DNA of 64,000 nucleotides from Pyrobaculum arsenaticum DSM 13514 (GTDB lineage: Archaea > Thermoproteota > Thermoprotei > Thermoproteales > Thermoproteaceae), in the NCBI RefSeq assembly GCF_000016385.1, contig NC_009376.1, forward strand, positions 1,302,001 to 1,366,000. Reading direction: 5' to 3'. This document shows, piece by piece, positions 51,772-61,233 of this stretch (positions are counted from its first letter, which is position 1; each line of letters starts with the position of its first letter). The notes below the pieces were generated by a model that did no database searches, was not told the origin of the DNA, and saw nothing but the letters and a program-made list of their open reading frames with translations. A program made the position numbers and the translations under genes.

Positions 51772-52781
51772 AGCCCCCTCCTAACTCTGGGATCTAGAAC
51801 CGCGTTTATCAGATCCGCGGCCACATTCAGCACCACAACAATTATCACAAACACGACGACGGCGCCTTGCACAGTAGTGTAGTCGAGGTATTGTATTCGT
51901 TCTAACAACAAGGTGCCCAGCCCGGGCCACGAGAAGGTGGTCTCTGTAAGCACGGCGCCTTGCAACAACAACGCCAGCTGCAACCCCATCATAGTAACGG
52001 TAGGCACTATGGCGACGCGGTATGCCTTCCACAACACAGCCCTCTCGCTGAAGCCCATAGCCCTATATGCAGATATGAAATCCTCGCCGAGGGTTTTAAC
52101 CATGTTGTTCCTGATAAGTCTCACAAATACCCCAGACAGGACAAGACCCAGCGTGACAGAGGGTAGTACAATATGGCTCAAGGCGTCTATAAACGAGTCT
52201 AGGCGCCCCGCCAGAAGGGAGTCTAGCAGGTACAGGCCCGTAATTCTCGGCGGCTCGAGACCCGGGGTAATTCTCCCAGCTACGGGGAACCAGCCAAGCC
52301 ACACGGCGAATACGAGCTGTAGTGCCAGCCCTATGAATGGAATAAACAACACATAGGAGACCATGGCATATAGCCTCGCGCCTGCATCTACCCTCCCGCC
52401 GTATCTCGCCGCCAGGAAGCCGAAAACGTGGCCCAACAGAACGCTCACCACAAAGGCTGAAACAGCCAGCTCCACTGTGGCGGGGAGCCTGTCCATAATC
52501 TCGGCGGCGACCTCCCTCCTGCCAAAGATCAGGCTCCTCCCCAAGTTACCCGTAAACACTTGGACCATATACTCCACGTACTGGACTGGCAGAGGCTTAT
52601 CGAGGCCGGCCTCCTTTATTAGCTGTTCTACATACTCCGGAGGCGCCTTCATCCCCACCATAGCCACAATAGGGTTTCCTGGGATCACTCTCAAAATGAA
52701 GAATACAACTGTGAGAAGGATAATAAGGGTTGGTATAGCTAAGAGCACGCGATACGCCGCATATCTCAAGAGACTAGCCAT
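51768..52781 (-). CDS. ABC transporter permease, DppB/OppB type
   Basis: 337 residues. Family features are the N-terminal RVLLAIPTLIILLTVVFFIL helix, FILRVIPGNPIVAM, the EAA loop AYRAMGFSERAVLWKAYRVA, and ETTFSWPGLGTLLLERIQ near the C-terminus. It pairs with the DppC-like permease to form the transmembrane channel. ATTTAAAA lies about 20 bases before ATG. Operon of two permease genes without ATPases. Confidence 0.9.
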   Translation of the reverse strand: MASLLRYAAYRVLLAIPTLIILLTVVFFILRVIPGNPIVAMVGMKAPPEYVEQLIKEAGLDKPLPVQYVEYMVQVFTGNLGRSLIFGRREVAAEIMDRLPATVELAVSAFVVSVLLGHVFGFLAARYGGRVDAGARLYAMVSYVLFIPFIGLALQLVFAVWLGWFPVAGRITPGLEPPRITGLYLLDSLLAGRLDSFIDALSHIVLPSVTLGLVLSGVFVRLIRNNMVKTLGEDFISAYRAMGFSERAVLWKAYRVAIVPTVTMMGLQLALLLQGAVLTETTFSWPGLGTLLLERIQYLDYTTVQGAVVVFVIIVVVLNVAADLINAVLDPRVRRGL

Positions 52782-52939
52782 AGCTGAATGTAAGCGACGA
52801 ATTTTAAATTAACGCCCAGCCACGGAGCCTATGCGCTTTTACTACAATCCTCTCTCAGCCAGACGCACCTCGTGACCGGCGAAACAAGACTCATAACGCC
52901 GAGTTGGTTATATTTAAATCCCAGCCATTATAGCAAGCT

Positions 52940-55339
52940 GTGTCGCAAAGGCTACCCACTCGTTGGGATATTCGGTGGGAAGAAGACCTTATAAAGATTT
53001 GGGACAACGAGGGCAGATTCAAGACAAAGATAAGCGGAACGCGGCCGGTCTTCGTCATCGACACGCCGCCTCCCTACCTCTCCAGCAACAGGCCCCACAT
53101 CGGCCAGACGGCTTCCTACGCCCACTTCGACATGATAGCTCGGTTTTTGAGAATGCGCGGTATCGACGTGATCTTCCCCTTCTACGCAGACAGAAACGGC
53201 CTCCCCATAGAGGTGCAGGTAGAGAAGAAGTACGGCATCGTGGCGCACGAGGTCCCGCGGGAGAAGTTCATTCAGATGTGCAAAGAAGAGCTGGACAGAT
53301 ACGAGGGCGAGTTCGTCGCATCGCTGAGGAGGTGGGGGCTCTCCTTCGACTACTGGCCCAACGGCACGGACAGCCCCGAGTACCGCAGAATGACCCAGAG
53401 CACCTTCATAGAGCTGTGGCGCCGGGGCCTCGTCTACGAGGCGGAGAGACCCACGCCTTGGTGCCCCCGCTGTAGGACGGCGCTGGCGGAACCTGAGATC
53501 GAGTACAAGGAGGAGGAGACATACCTAAACTACATCAAGTTCAAGGTAAAGGAGACCGGTGAGGATATAATCATCGCCACGACGCGCCCCGAGCTCCTCC
53601 CCGCCACTGTGGCCGTCATCTTCCACCCAGACGACCAGCGCTACAATAGGCTTGAGGGCCTCCACGCCGTGGTGCCTCCGGAGGGGCAGGTGGTGCCCAT
53701 CCTCCCTCACAGAGCCGCCAATCCGCAGTACGGAACTGGGCTGGTCATGATCTCCACCTTCGGCGACACGAGAGACCTCATGATAGTCAATGAGCTGAAG
53801 CTACCCATAAGGATAATTGTAGACGAGGCGGGCCGTATCAACTCCGGGAAGTACGCCGGCTTGACAATAAGGGAGGCCAGGGCCAAGATAATAGAAGATT
53901 TAAAGGTAGCCGGCCTCCTTGTCAAGCAGGAGAGGCTGGTGCACAACGTCCCCGTCTGCTGGCGTTGCAAGACGCCGCTTGAGATCATCGTCACCAGGGA
54001 GCTGTTCATAAAACAGATAGAGTTCAAGGACAAGCTCATAGAGCTGGCCAACAAGATGGAGTTTAAGCCCCCCGAGTACAGGCAAGTCCTCATCGACTGG
54101 ATCAAGTCGCTGGAACTCGACTGGCCCGTGTCGCGGAGGCGGTACTACGCCACCGAGATCCCCATATGGTGGTGCGTTAAGCCAAACGGCGAGAGGGTAC
54201 CCATAGTCCCCAAGGGAGGCGAGTACTACGTCCCGTGGAGAGACCCGCCGCCGCCCGAGGTCAAGGAGGCGTGTAAAGACGGCAGGCTCGAGGGCGACAC
54301 CCGCGTATTCGACACCTGGATGGACTCCTCCATCTCGTGGATGTACGCCTCGGGCTACACCAAGGAGTTCAACGTCTTCCCGAAGGTCTACCCGCACTCC
54401 ATAATGAGACCCCAGGGCTACGACATCATCAGGACGTGGCTCTACTACTCCCTCCTCCGTGCCTATCTCCTATACGGCAACGTGCCGTTTAGGTACGTGA
54501 GGATAAACGGCATGGGCCTCGACGAGAAGGGAGAAGCCATGCACAAGTCGAAGGGCAACGTCATAGACCTCCTAGCCCCAGTGGAGAAGTACGGCGCCGA
54601 CGCCGTGAGGTTCTGGGCCGCCGCCGCCGGGAGGCTGGGCTCAGACTACCGCTACAACGAAAACATCATAAAAGAGGGCAAGGAGTTCGTCACCAAGGTG
54701 TGGAACATATCCCGCTTCGTCCTCTCCTTCCCCGAACCCACAGATAAGCCGGAGCTAACGCCGGTAGACAAGGCCATACTTGCCAAGCTATACCAAGTAG
54801 CGAAAAGAGCCATCTCCGCATTTTCAGATCTCGACGTCTACGAGCCGGCCCACCTCCTCTACAACTTCATATGGCACGAATTCGCCGACCACTACATAGA
54901 GCTGGCTAAGTCAAGGGCATACAACAGAGACAGCACATTTACACAAGAGGAGCAGAGGGCAGCCATCTGGACTCTCTACGCAGTGTGGAAGTACAGCCTG
55001 AAGCTCCTGGCGCCGATAATGCCCTTCGTCACCGACAAGATCTGGCGCCTCGCCTACGGCAGATCCATCCACGACGAGACAATAGAAGACCCACCAGAGG
55101 AGTGGAGCTGGGGCGATGCCTCGCTCTTCGAGCTGTTGAAGAAGATAAACAGCGCTGTGTGGCGGTATAAGAACAGACAAGGCATGAGCCTCGCGGCGAG
55201 CCTAGACAAGGCTCTGTACGTGCCTGAGGCCGCTCTGCAGGCAGCCAAGGACTTGAAATATACGCATAAGGTCCTCGACGTGAGGCCTGGCCGCGGCGCC
55301 GAGCAGATAGACGACGAGGGCCTCGTCTGGATAGGCTAA
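52940..55339 (+). CDS. valS: Valyl-tRNA synthetase
   Basis: 799 residues, class I synthetase. The HIGH motif is PHIGQ near residue 53, and the KMSKS loop is MHKSKGN near 533, a variant of MSKSKGN. The editing domain has ATTRPELLPATVAVIFHPDD, two zinc-type pairs are CPRC and CWRC, and the anticodon-side signature is RLGSDYRYNENIIKEGKEF. Together these fit archaeal ValRS rather than IleRS or LeuRS. It charges tRNA-Val. The GTG start is placed by TATATTTAAAT about 20 bases upstream. Confidence 0.88.
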   Translation: MSQRLPTRWDIRWEEDLIKIWDNEGRFKTKISGTRPVFVIDTPPPYLSSNRPHIGQTASYAHFDMIARFLRMRGIDVIFPFYADRNGLPIEVQVEKKYGIVAHEVPREKFIQMCKEELDRYEGEFVASLRRWGLSFDYWPNGTDSPEYRRMTQSTFIELWRRGLVYEAERPTPWCPRCRTALAEPEIEYKEEETYLNYIKFKVKETGEDIIIATTRPELLPATVAVIFHPDDQRYNRLEGLHAVVPPEGQVVPILPHRAANPQYGTGLVMISTFGDTRDLMIVNELKLPIRIIVDEAGRINSGKYAGLTIREARAKIIEDLKVAGLLVKQERLVHNVPVCWRCKTPLEIIVTRELFIKQIEFKDKLIELANKMEFKPPEYRQVLIDWIKSLELDWPVSRRRYYATEIPIWWCVKPNGERVPIVPKGGEYYVPWRDPPPPEVKEACKDGRLEGDTRVFDTWMDSSISWMYASGYTKEFNVFPKVYPHSIMRPQGYDIIRTWLYYSLLRAYLLYGNVPFRYVRINGMGLDEKGEAMHKSKGNVIDLLAPVEKYGADAVRFWAAAAGRLGSDYRYNENIIKEGKEFVTKVWNISRFVLSFPEPTDKPELTPVDKAILAKLYQVAKRAISAFSDLDVYEPAHLLYNFIWHEFADHYIELAKSRAYNRDSTFTQEEQRAAIWTLYAVWKYSLKLLAPIMPFVTDKIWRLAYGRSIHDETIEDPPEEWSWGDASLFELLKKINSAVWRYKNRQGMSLAASLDKALYVPEAALQAAKDLKYTHKVLDVRPGRGAEQIDDEGLVWIG

Positions 55340-55391
55340 AAACAACTTATTGAAGACAAATAAAATTATTAATGGAAACATACTGGCATTT

Positions 55392-56177
55392 ATGGAACTG
55401 AAAATAGGCAGGGCCATAATCAAGAAGGGCCTTGAAGTACTGTACGAATACAGCGACGTGGACGTCGCCATCGTCGGCGCGGGGCCGTCGGGGCTCACCG
55501 CGGCGCGCTACTTAGCCGAAAAGGGCTTCAAGGTGCTCGTCTTTGAGAGGCGTTTCTCCTTCGGAGGGGGGATAGGCCCAGGGGGTAACATGTTGCCCAG
55601 CATCGTGGTGCAGGAAGAGGCCTTGCCCATTCTCAGAGATTTCAAGGTGAGGTACCAGCCGGCCGGGGACGGGCTGTACACCGTCGACCCCGCGGAGCTG
55701 ATTGCGAAGCTCGCCGCGGGGGCAATAGACGCAGGGGCCAAGATAATACTCGGCGTCCACGTCGACGACGTTATTTTCAGAGGCGACCCACCCAGGGTGG
55801 CGGGGCTCTTGTGGATATGGACACCCATCCAGATGTCCGGAATGCACGTGGACCCCCTCTACACCATGGCCAAGGCGGTGATAGACGCCACGGGCCACGA
55901 CGCCGAGGTGATATCCGTGGCCGCGCGGAAGGTGCCGGAGCTGGGCATCCAGCTCCCCGGCGAGAAGTCGGCTTGGTCAGAGGTTTCCGAGAAGCTGGTG
56001 GTTGAGTACACGGGCAAGGTGGCGCCGGGGCTGTACGTAACAGGCATGGCAGTAGCCGCCGTCCACGGCCTCCCGAGGATGGGCCCCATATTCGGAGGAA
56101 TGATGCTCTCCGGCAAGAAAATCGCCGAAATAGTAGCAAAGGACCTGGCAGAGGAGGCCTATGCCCTTCGAGCTTAA
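55392..56177 (+). CDS. thi4: Sulfide-dependent thiazole synthase (Thi4 family)
   Basis: 261 residues from ATG 55392, preferred to the ATG at 55350 because an AT-rich box then lies about 21 bases upstream. FAD/NAD-binding Rossmann motif VAIVGAGPSGLTAARYLAEK, the GGGIGPGGNML loop and MGPIFGGMMLSGKK C-terminus define Thi4/ribulose-type thiazole synthases. Where the suicidal yeast enzyme has its sulfur-donor Cys, this protein has His (MSGMHVDPL), as in archaeal enzymes that take free sulfide. It makes the thiazole half of thiamine. It overlaps the next gene by 17 bases. Confidence 0.88.
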   Translation: MELKIGRAIIKKGLEVLYEYSDVDVAIVGAGPSGLTAARYLAEKGFKVLVFERRFSFGGGIGPGGNMLPSIVVQEEALPILRDFKVRYQPAGDGLYTVDPAELIAKLAAGAIDAGAKIILGVHVDDVIFRGDPPRVAGLLWIWTPIQMSGMHVDPLYTMAKAVIDATGHDAEVISVAARKVPELGIQLPGEKSAWSEVSEKLVVEYTGKVAPGLYVTGMAVAAVHGLPRMGPIFGGMMLSGKKIAEIVAKDLAEEAYALRA

Positions 56178-56376
56178 GGTAACGAGGGCCATAGACCTGA
56201 GGTGTAGCAACTGCGGTAAGGTCATCACGGGGGAGCCCATCGTTGTGAAGACGTGTTGCGTCAACAAGCCCTGGGTATTCTGCTCTAGGGAGTGCTACAA
56301 GCAGTTCGTGGCAAAGTGGACGAGGAACCAAGACGCAGGTAAGGGAGGGGGCACGCTCAGGAAAGTAGTATTCTAG
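56161..56376 (+). CDS. Small TRASH-like zinc-finger protein
   Basis: 71 residues. LRCSNCGKVITGEPIVVKTC followed by KPWVFCSRECYKQFVAKW has the Cys spacing (C-x2-C ... C-x3-C) and Phe-Cys-Ser core of TRASH/MYM-type metal-binding modules. It could handle a metal or act as a regulator. A 17-base overlap with thi4 suggests coexpression. A link to thiazole or metal supply is only inference. Confidence 0.6.
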   Translation: MPFELKVTRAIDLRCSNCGKVITGEPIVVKTCCVNKPWVFCSRECYKQFVAKWTRNQDAGKGGGTLRKVVF

Positions 56377-56505
56377 ACAACGCCGAGGTACGGTATAAGA
56401 AGCATAAGTTTGAGAAGACTTTTTCTTAAAAAACTAGGTCATTAGTAGAACATCAATAAAAATTAGAAGATTAATGAAAAAACTAATTATTTTTATTTTA
56501 AATAG

Positions 56506-58008
56506 TTAGATACCTCTATGGAAGATCTCAATTACGACATAGTTAGCTAGCAATTCTGCTATTTCAGGTGGAAGCGAGGCAAGGAGTTGGTATATCATTG
56601 CCATCTCTTTAGGAAAGCCCTTTTCTAAACCCAATATCTTCAATATCCTATCACCATACGTGCTTAGAGTCTTTTCTAGTTCTGCAAAGATTCTTCCCAG
56701 CGTTGCCAGGTCCATTTCACCTGGGGTTATCATGCTAAACACAGCAGTGAAGATCTCTAACAAGCCCTCTGCTTCGCTGGGAGGTAGCCTTTTAACCTCT
56801 TCAGTGGCTGTTTTCAAATCACCAAGCATAATATCTGCGAGCTTGTCATGTATCGGAGTTATTGTTAGATGGATACTCGGGGGAATATTCATATTTGGTA
56901 TCCCTTTCTGTGGGAGCAATAACCAACCTCTCTTACCCATTTCATCACTTAATCTAAATAAGTTAAGCTCACTTGAGGTAAAAGCGGCAATAACTGTAGG
57001 CTCACCCATAATATTATAACCCAATTCCCTGAGACCCCTCACTATTTTATTTCTCGCAACTATGATTCGCCTCGCCAGTTCTGTGTAACCCTCCTCGCCT
57101 AGGAAGTGTAGAACAGCCCAAGCCGCCGCTAGCGTGGCCTCTGTACGAGAAGAAAGAACAGCCGGATTTACTATCGGATACCCAGGCCATCTAAGATTTG
57201 CATATTGAGAAAACATCTTGTAAAACTTCTTTTTAAAGAGTATTACTGATGCGCCAATTGGTGTATATGCATATTTATGCGGATCTAGCGAGATAGATGT
57301 AACTCCCTCAATACTAAAATCAAAGCTAGGGATGTTCTCACCCAGCTTTTTCATGAAGGGCAATACAAACCCACCAACACATGCATCTACATGTAGCCAT
57401 ATATTCTTTTCCAGAGCCAGATCAGCCAGCTCTTTCACTGGATCTATAGTGCCAAAAGGCCAATTAGGGGCCGACGCCACGATCATGGCAGTGTTTTCTG
57501 TAATCGCCTCGTTTATTGCATTAACATCAGCAGTTAGCGTTTTCTCGTCGACCCTTACTCTTTTAACTCTGAGACCCATATATTCAGCCGCCTTATCATA
57601 TGCTGGGTGCCCCGTAACAGGCATTACTATCTCTGGTATTGTAATAGTGCCTCTGCTAAGTAGAAATCTATCCCTCGCCGCTTTCACCGCAAGAAAAATA
57701 CTCTCCGTGCCGCCAAAAGTGAAAGTACCCGTAACTTCTTCATCTCCCTGCATTAAGGATTTCGCTATATCTACGATGTCTTTCTCCATTCTTATCGCGC
57801 TGGGAAACTCCGTAAAGTCAAGGATATTTTTGAAGGCAAACATTTTCATCGCCTCAAAAGCAATTTCTCTAAGCTCGTTAACACCAGGCTCAAAAGCTAT
57901 GGTAAATAACTTACCACTAAAGGGGTCAGCATCATCAGCAGAGTATCCTCTCAACTTTTGCAATATCTCCTCTTTACTTAAACCTCGTGACGGCAATTTG
58001 ATTGTCAT
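56506..58008 (-). CDS. PLP-dependent group II decarboxylase / sphingosine-phosphate-lyase-like protein
   Basis: 500 residues. The PLP lysine is K245 in SLDPHKYAYTPIGASVILF. HVDACVGGF (206-214) is the Asp and following loop that contact the cofactor. FGGTESIFLAVKAARDR is near 98. The combination resembles dihydrosphingosine-phosphate lyases and glutamate/tyrosine decarboxylases (MfnA group); the exact substrate is not clear. The C-terminal ~100 residues are extra. The gene and its flanks are much more AT-rich than their neighbours, a hint of recent transfer. TTTATTAA lies 19 bases before ATG. Confidence 0.75.
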   Translation of the reverse strand: MTIKLPSRGLSKEEILQKLRGYSADDADPFSGKLFTIAFEPGVNELREIAFEAMKMFAFKNILDFTEFPSAIRMEKDIVDIAKSLMQGDEEVTGTFTFGGTESIFLAVKAARDRFLLSRGTITIPEIVMPVTGHPAYDKAAEYMGLRVKRVRVDEKTLTADVNAINEAITENTAMIVASAPNWPFGTIDPVKELADLALEKNIWLHVDACVGGFVLPFMKKLGENIPSFDFSIEGVTSISLDPHKYAYTPIGASVILFKKKFYKMFSQYANLRWPGYPIVNPAVLSSRTEATLAAAWAVLHFLGEEGYTELARRIIVARNKIVRGLRELGYNIMGEPTVIAAFTSSELNLFRLSDEMGKRGWLLLPQKGIPNMNIPPSIHLTITPIHDKLADIMLGDLKTATEEVKRLPPSEAEGLLEIFTAVFSMITPGEMDLATLGRIFAELEKTLSTYGDRILKILGLEKGFPKEMAMIYQLLASLPPEIAELLANYVVIEIFHRGI

Positions 58009-58313
58009 GATAATTTATACTAGATATTTAATAAATTTAATTTTTAAACTTTGTAACTAAATATTAAATCTTAAAATGTTACTCACTTAATAATTTTTAT
58101 TGAAATTAATCTCCTTCATAATTCCTTTTTGTTAAACAAATTCTACATTTATAGAAATTACTAATAATGAAACAAATATCTTGAGAAAAAACTTGCTACT
58201 TCTCTATACACAAGGAAAGTTTTATCATCTCAAAAACTATGCCGAATCAAAAACCAAATACATGTAAAGAGAACAAGACACCCCGGAATTAAAGCCGTGT
58301 CTACCAAGTTTGC
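58009..58313. other. AT-rich intergenic region, no gene seen
   Basis: About 300 bases, very AT-rich, between the decarboxylase-like gene start and the livF end. Apart from the decarboxylase promoter at its left edge I see no open frame, tRNA, repeat or terminator hairpin. Confidence 0.5.
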
Positions 58314-59015
58314 TCAGGCCAACCCAAGATAGAGCCGGCCTAACTCTCTGTTTTCTAACAATGCCTGTGCTGGGCCTGAGTAGCTTACTCTTCCCGACAC
58401 GAGGAGGTACGCCGTGTTTGATATTTCTAGTGCCTTTTTCGCGTTCTGCTCCGCCAGGACCACCGTGTACCCCATGTCTGCTAGGCGCTTCACAATGGCC
58501 AAGATCTCAGAGGCGAACTTAGGAGAGAGCTGGGCGGTGGGCTCGTCGAACATGAAGAACTTGGCATCTCTCATAAGGGCCATCGCCACCGCCACCATCT
58601 GCCTCCACCCGCCGCTCAGCTCAAGAGCCCTCCTCTTAAGATATGGCTTTATGGGGACTAGCCCCAGCACCTCCTCCAGCCTCTGCCTGTACTTCCCCTC
58701 GTCTAGGGCGTAGGCGGCCATCTTCAAGTTCTCCTCCACCGTCAGGTTTTGGAACACGTTCTTGACTTGTTGCAAATAGGCTAGCCCCAGCCTCGCCCTC
58801 TCGTGAGGCGGCATGTTGGTGACGTCGACCCCGCCCACGTATACCCTCCCGGAGAAGGTCTTCGCGATACCCGCTATTGCCTTCAACAACGTGGACTTCC
58901 CGCTGCCGTTAGGCCCAACCACGGCCGTGATTTTCCCCGGCTCGGCCACGAAGTCGACCCCGAACAACACCTGCAACTTGCCGTAGCCGGCGTCTAGGCC
59001 CTCTGCCCGGATCAT
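58314..59015 (-). CDS. livF: Branched-chain amino-acid-type ABC transporter ATPase, LivF
   Basis: 233 residues with Walker A GPNGSGKST, the LivF-typical GVDVTNMPPHERARLGLAYL, signature LSGGWRQMVAVAMALM (one residue off canonical LSGGQ), Walker B FMFDEPTAQLSP and the H-loop region VLAEQNAKKAL. In LivF/LivG pairs the switch His is often replaced, as here (Glu-Gln). It hydrolyses ATP to drive uptake. It overlaps livG by 4 bases. Confidence 0.9.
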   Translation of the reverse strand: MIRAEGLDAGYGKLQVLFGVDFVAEPGKITAVVGPNGSGKSTLLKAIAGIAKTFSGRVYVGGVDVTNMPPHERARLGLAYLQQVKNVFQNLTVEENLKMAAYALDEGKYRQRLEEVLGLVPIKPYLKRRALELSGGWRQMVAVAMALMRDAKFFMFDEPTAQLSPKFASEILAIVKRLADMGYTVVLAEQNAKKALEISNTAYLLVSGRVSYSGPAQALLENRELGRLYLGLA

Positions 59016-59755
59016 CCCCCCAGGTATATCTGCGCCACCAGCGGGTTTTCAAATACCTCTCTCGGAGAGCCCTCGACCACCACCTTCCCCTCGTGCATGA
59101 AGTACGCGTAGTCCGCGTAGTCCACCGCTATGTCGAGCCGGTGCTCCACCACCAGCAGGGCGACGCCGCTACTCGCAATGTTTTTTAAGTGCTTAAACAG
59201 CTCCTTCGCCAACGCCGGGTTCAGCCCGGCGGCAGGCTCGTCGAGGAGCATGACGCGGGCCCCCGATACTATAAGCCTCGCGAGCTCCAGCAACTTCATC
59301 TGACCACCGCTGAGCTCCCCCGCCGGCCTATCCCACATGTGGTCAAGGTTCACGAGCTTCAACGCCCTAAACGCCAAGTCCTCCAGCTCCCTCTCCCTCC
59401 CGTACCAGCGGCCCAGAGCCGGCCTCTCCCTTTCCAGCGCGCCCACCACCACGTTGTCCAGTACGGTAAGCCTTTGGGCCAGCCTCGGCGTCTGGAAGGT
59501 GCGAAATATCCCCAGACGCCTCCTCTCGTGTGGGGGGAGCTTAGTGATGTCTCGGCCCTCGTACAAAATCCTCCCCCCATCCGCCGTCAGCAAACCTGTT
59601 ATCACGTTTATGAGGGTGGTCTTGCCAGATCCGTTGGGCCCCGCGAGGAGGGTGAAAAAACCGGCCTTGACCTCGACGGTGGCGCCGTCCAGAGCGGTTA
59701 AGCCGCCGAACTTCTTTACAACCCCCTCAGCCCTTAACAATGGCCCAGATCTCAT
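59012..59755 (-). CDS. livG: Branched-chain amino-acid-type ABC transporter ATPase, LivG
   Basis: 247 residues. Walker A GPNGSGKTT, GRDITKLPPHERRRLGIFRT and FQTPRLAQRLTVLDNV are typical of LivG. Signature LSGGQMKLLELARLI, Walker B VMLLDEPAAGLNP and switch His in VVEHRLDIAVDYAD are present. It overlaps the end of the binding-protein gene by 29 bases and livF by 4 bases, so the three are cotranscribed. Confidence 0.9.
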   Translation of the reverse strand: MRSGPLLRAEGVVKKFGGLTALDGATVEVKAGFFTLLAGPNGSGKTTLINVITGLLTADGGRILYEGRDITKLPPHERRRLGIFRTFQTPRLAQRLTVLDNVVVGALERERPALGRWYGRERELEDLAFRALKLVNLDHMWDRPAGELSGGQMKLLELARLIVSGARVMLLDEPAAGLNPALAKELFKHLKNIASSGVALLVVEHRLDIAVDYADYAYFMHEGKVVVEGSPREVFENPLVAQIYLGG

Positions 59756-61145
59756 AATCGGCGCTGTCCCTGTCGCCAGCCTCGTTGAGCTTAGTGTAGC
59801 CAGAAGCGCCGAAGTAATTCGCCGCCACCTGGGGGAACACCCGCCAGACAGCCTCGCTGTCGGCAGAGCCGGCCTTGAGTATGGAGTACGTAATGAGCCA
59901 AACCGCGTCGTAGGCGTTGTAGGCGTAGGAGTCGGGCTCCCTCTTATACCTCTCCAAAATGTAGCTCCTCACCCTCTCGTAGTAGGGGCTCCTCGCAGGC
60001 GCGAACTTGGGGCTCACGAAGCCGCCCACAGACACCGCGAACTCCGCCGCGTCTGGGACGAGAAGCTCAGACAGCCCCGTAGAGCCGTCGGCGCCGAACC
60101 ACTTCACAGATCTAAGCTCAGGATAGTTCTTCGCGGTGAGGAAAATCGTCTGGAGCTCCGCGAAGCCGAAGGCAACCACCGCCACCTTATCAGCGCCGTA
60201 CTTGCCAATGGCGTCTTTAACCAGCCTAGCCAAGACCCCCACCTCAGTTGAGAACTCGCCCTTCTGCGGGTCGTACGAGGCAGCCCTAATCACCTCAAAC
60301 CCCCTCGCGCGGCTCATGTTCTCAAGCCCCCTAACTAGGCCGTTGCCCCAGTCGTCGTTGCGCCAAATAGCCACCACAGCCTTCACCCCGCTGTCTTGGA
60401 TAATTTTTGAAATAGCCCTCACTTGCTTGTTGTCGTCTGGCGGTAGCCTAAAGACGTAGTCGCCCGGTATTGCGAGGGCCGGGGCCGTGGAGGACACGGA
60501 AATGGTCAACAGCTTGTTCTCGTCGGCGTAGGACTTCATCGCCCTCACCTCGCCCGACGTCCTCACGATGTAGAACTTCACGCCTCTGCTGTGCAGAGCC
60601 TTCATCTGGTCCAGCGCCTTTGTGGGGTCAGCCGCCGTGTCGGCGACCACAACCCTCACCCTAAATGGGGCGTTTATGCTGGACAAGTACCTATTCACGT
60701 CCTGCTCCGCCAGTTGGGCCGCCGCGGCTGAGAGCTCTCCCAGAGAGGCGAGGCGACCGCTGAGCGGTTGCAGCACTCCAATTTCAACCACCGTAGTGGC
60801 CTCTGTGGGGGTCGCGTTGACGATAACAGGCGTGAGGTAGCCGCTGGGCGGCTTCTGGGCGGGTATGTCACCAGTAACCACCCTGTCTTCTGAGGCGATG
60901 TACATGCCGACGAGCCGCCACTTGTAAGTGGGCTGCGCCGTCTGGGTGGTAGTCGCCGTTGTTGTGGTAGTAGTCGGCGACTGTGTCGTCGTGGTAGGTT
61001 TCGGCGTCGTTGCCGGGGGTTGAGATGTGGAGGTAGGCGTGGGCGACGTGGTGCCCCCGGCAGAGGGCGGGGGAGACATTAGCAAAAACGCCACAACTCC
61101 AAGTATTACCACTAGGAGCACTGCCAATGGGATTATCCACCTCAT
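59727..61145 (-). CDS. Branched-chain amino-acid-type substrate-binding protein (Peripla_BP_6)
   Basis: About 472 residues from ATG 61145, chosen because TTTATAAAT lies 18 bases upstream; an in-frame ATG at 61181 would precede the box. A membrane anchor (IIPLAVLLVVILGVVAFLL) and a Pro/Thr/Ser linker are followed by the LivJ-like domain: VVEIGVLQPLSGRLASLGEL, VVADTAADPTKALDQMKALH, SYDPQKGEFSTEVGVLARLV. It hangs on the cell surface and delivers substrate, perhaps amino acids, short amides or urea, to LivHM. Confidence 0.88.
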   Translation of the reverse strand: MRWIIPLAVLLVVILGVVAFLLMSPPPSAGGTTSPTPTSTSQPPATTPKPTTTTQSPTTTTTTATTTQTAQPTYKWRLVGMYIASEDRVVTGDIPAQKPPSGYLTPVIVNATPTEATTVVEIGVLQPLSGRLASLGELSAAAAQLAEQDVNRYLSSINAPFRVRVVVADTAADPTKALDQMKALHSRGVKFYIVRTSGEVRAMKSYADENKLLTISVSSTAPALAIPGDYVFRLPPDDNKQVRAISKIIQDSGVKAVVAIWRNDDWGNGLVRGLENMSRARGFEVIRAASYDPQKGEFSTEVGVLARLVKDAIGKYGADKVAVVAFGFAELQTIFLTAKNYPELRSVKWFGADGSTGLSELLVPDAAEFAVSVGGFVSPKFAPARSPYYERVRSYILERYKREPDSYAYNAYDAVWLITYSILKAGSADSEAVWRVFPQVAANYFGASGYTKLNEAGDRDSADYEIWAIVKG

Positions 61146-61233
61146 GGAGTGGCGCAAATACTGATTTATAAACATTCGCACAAACTATCAAGTGGAGCCC
61201 ATATCGTTTTTAAACTAGTTTAATCACAACGAC

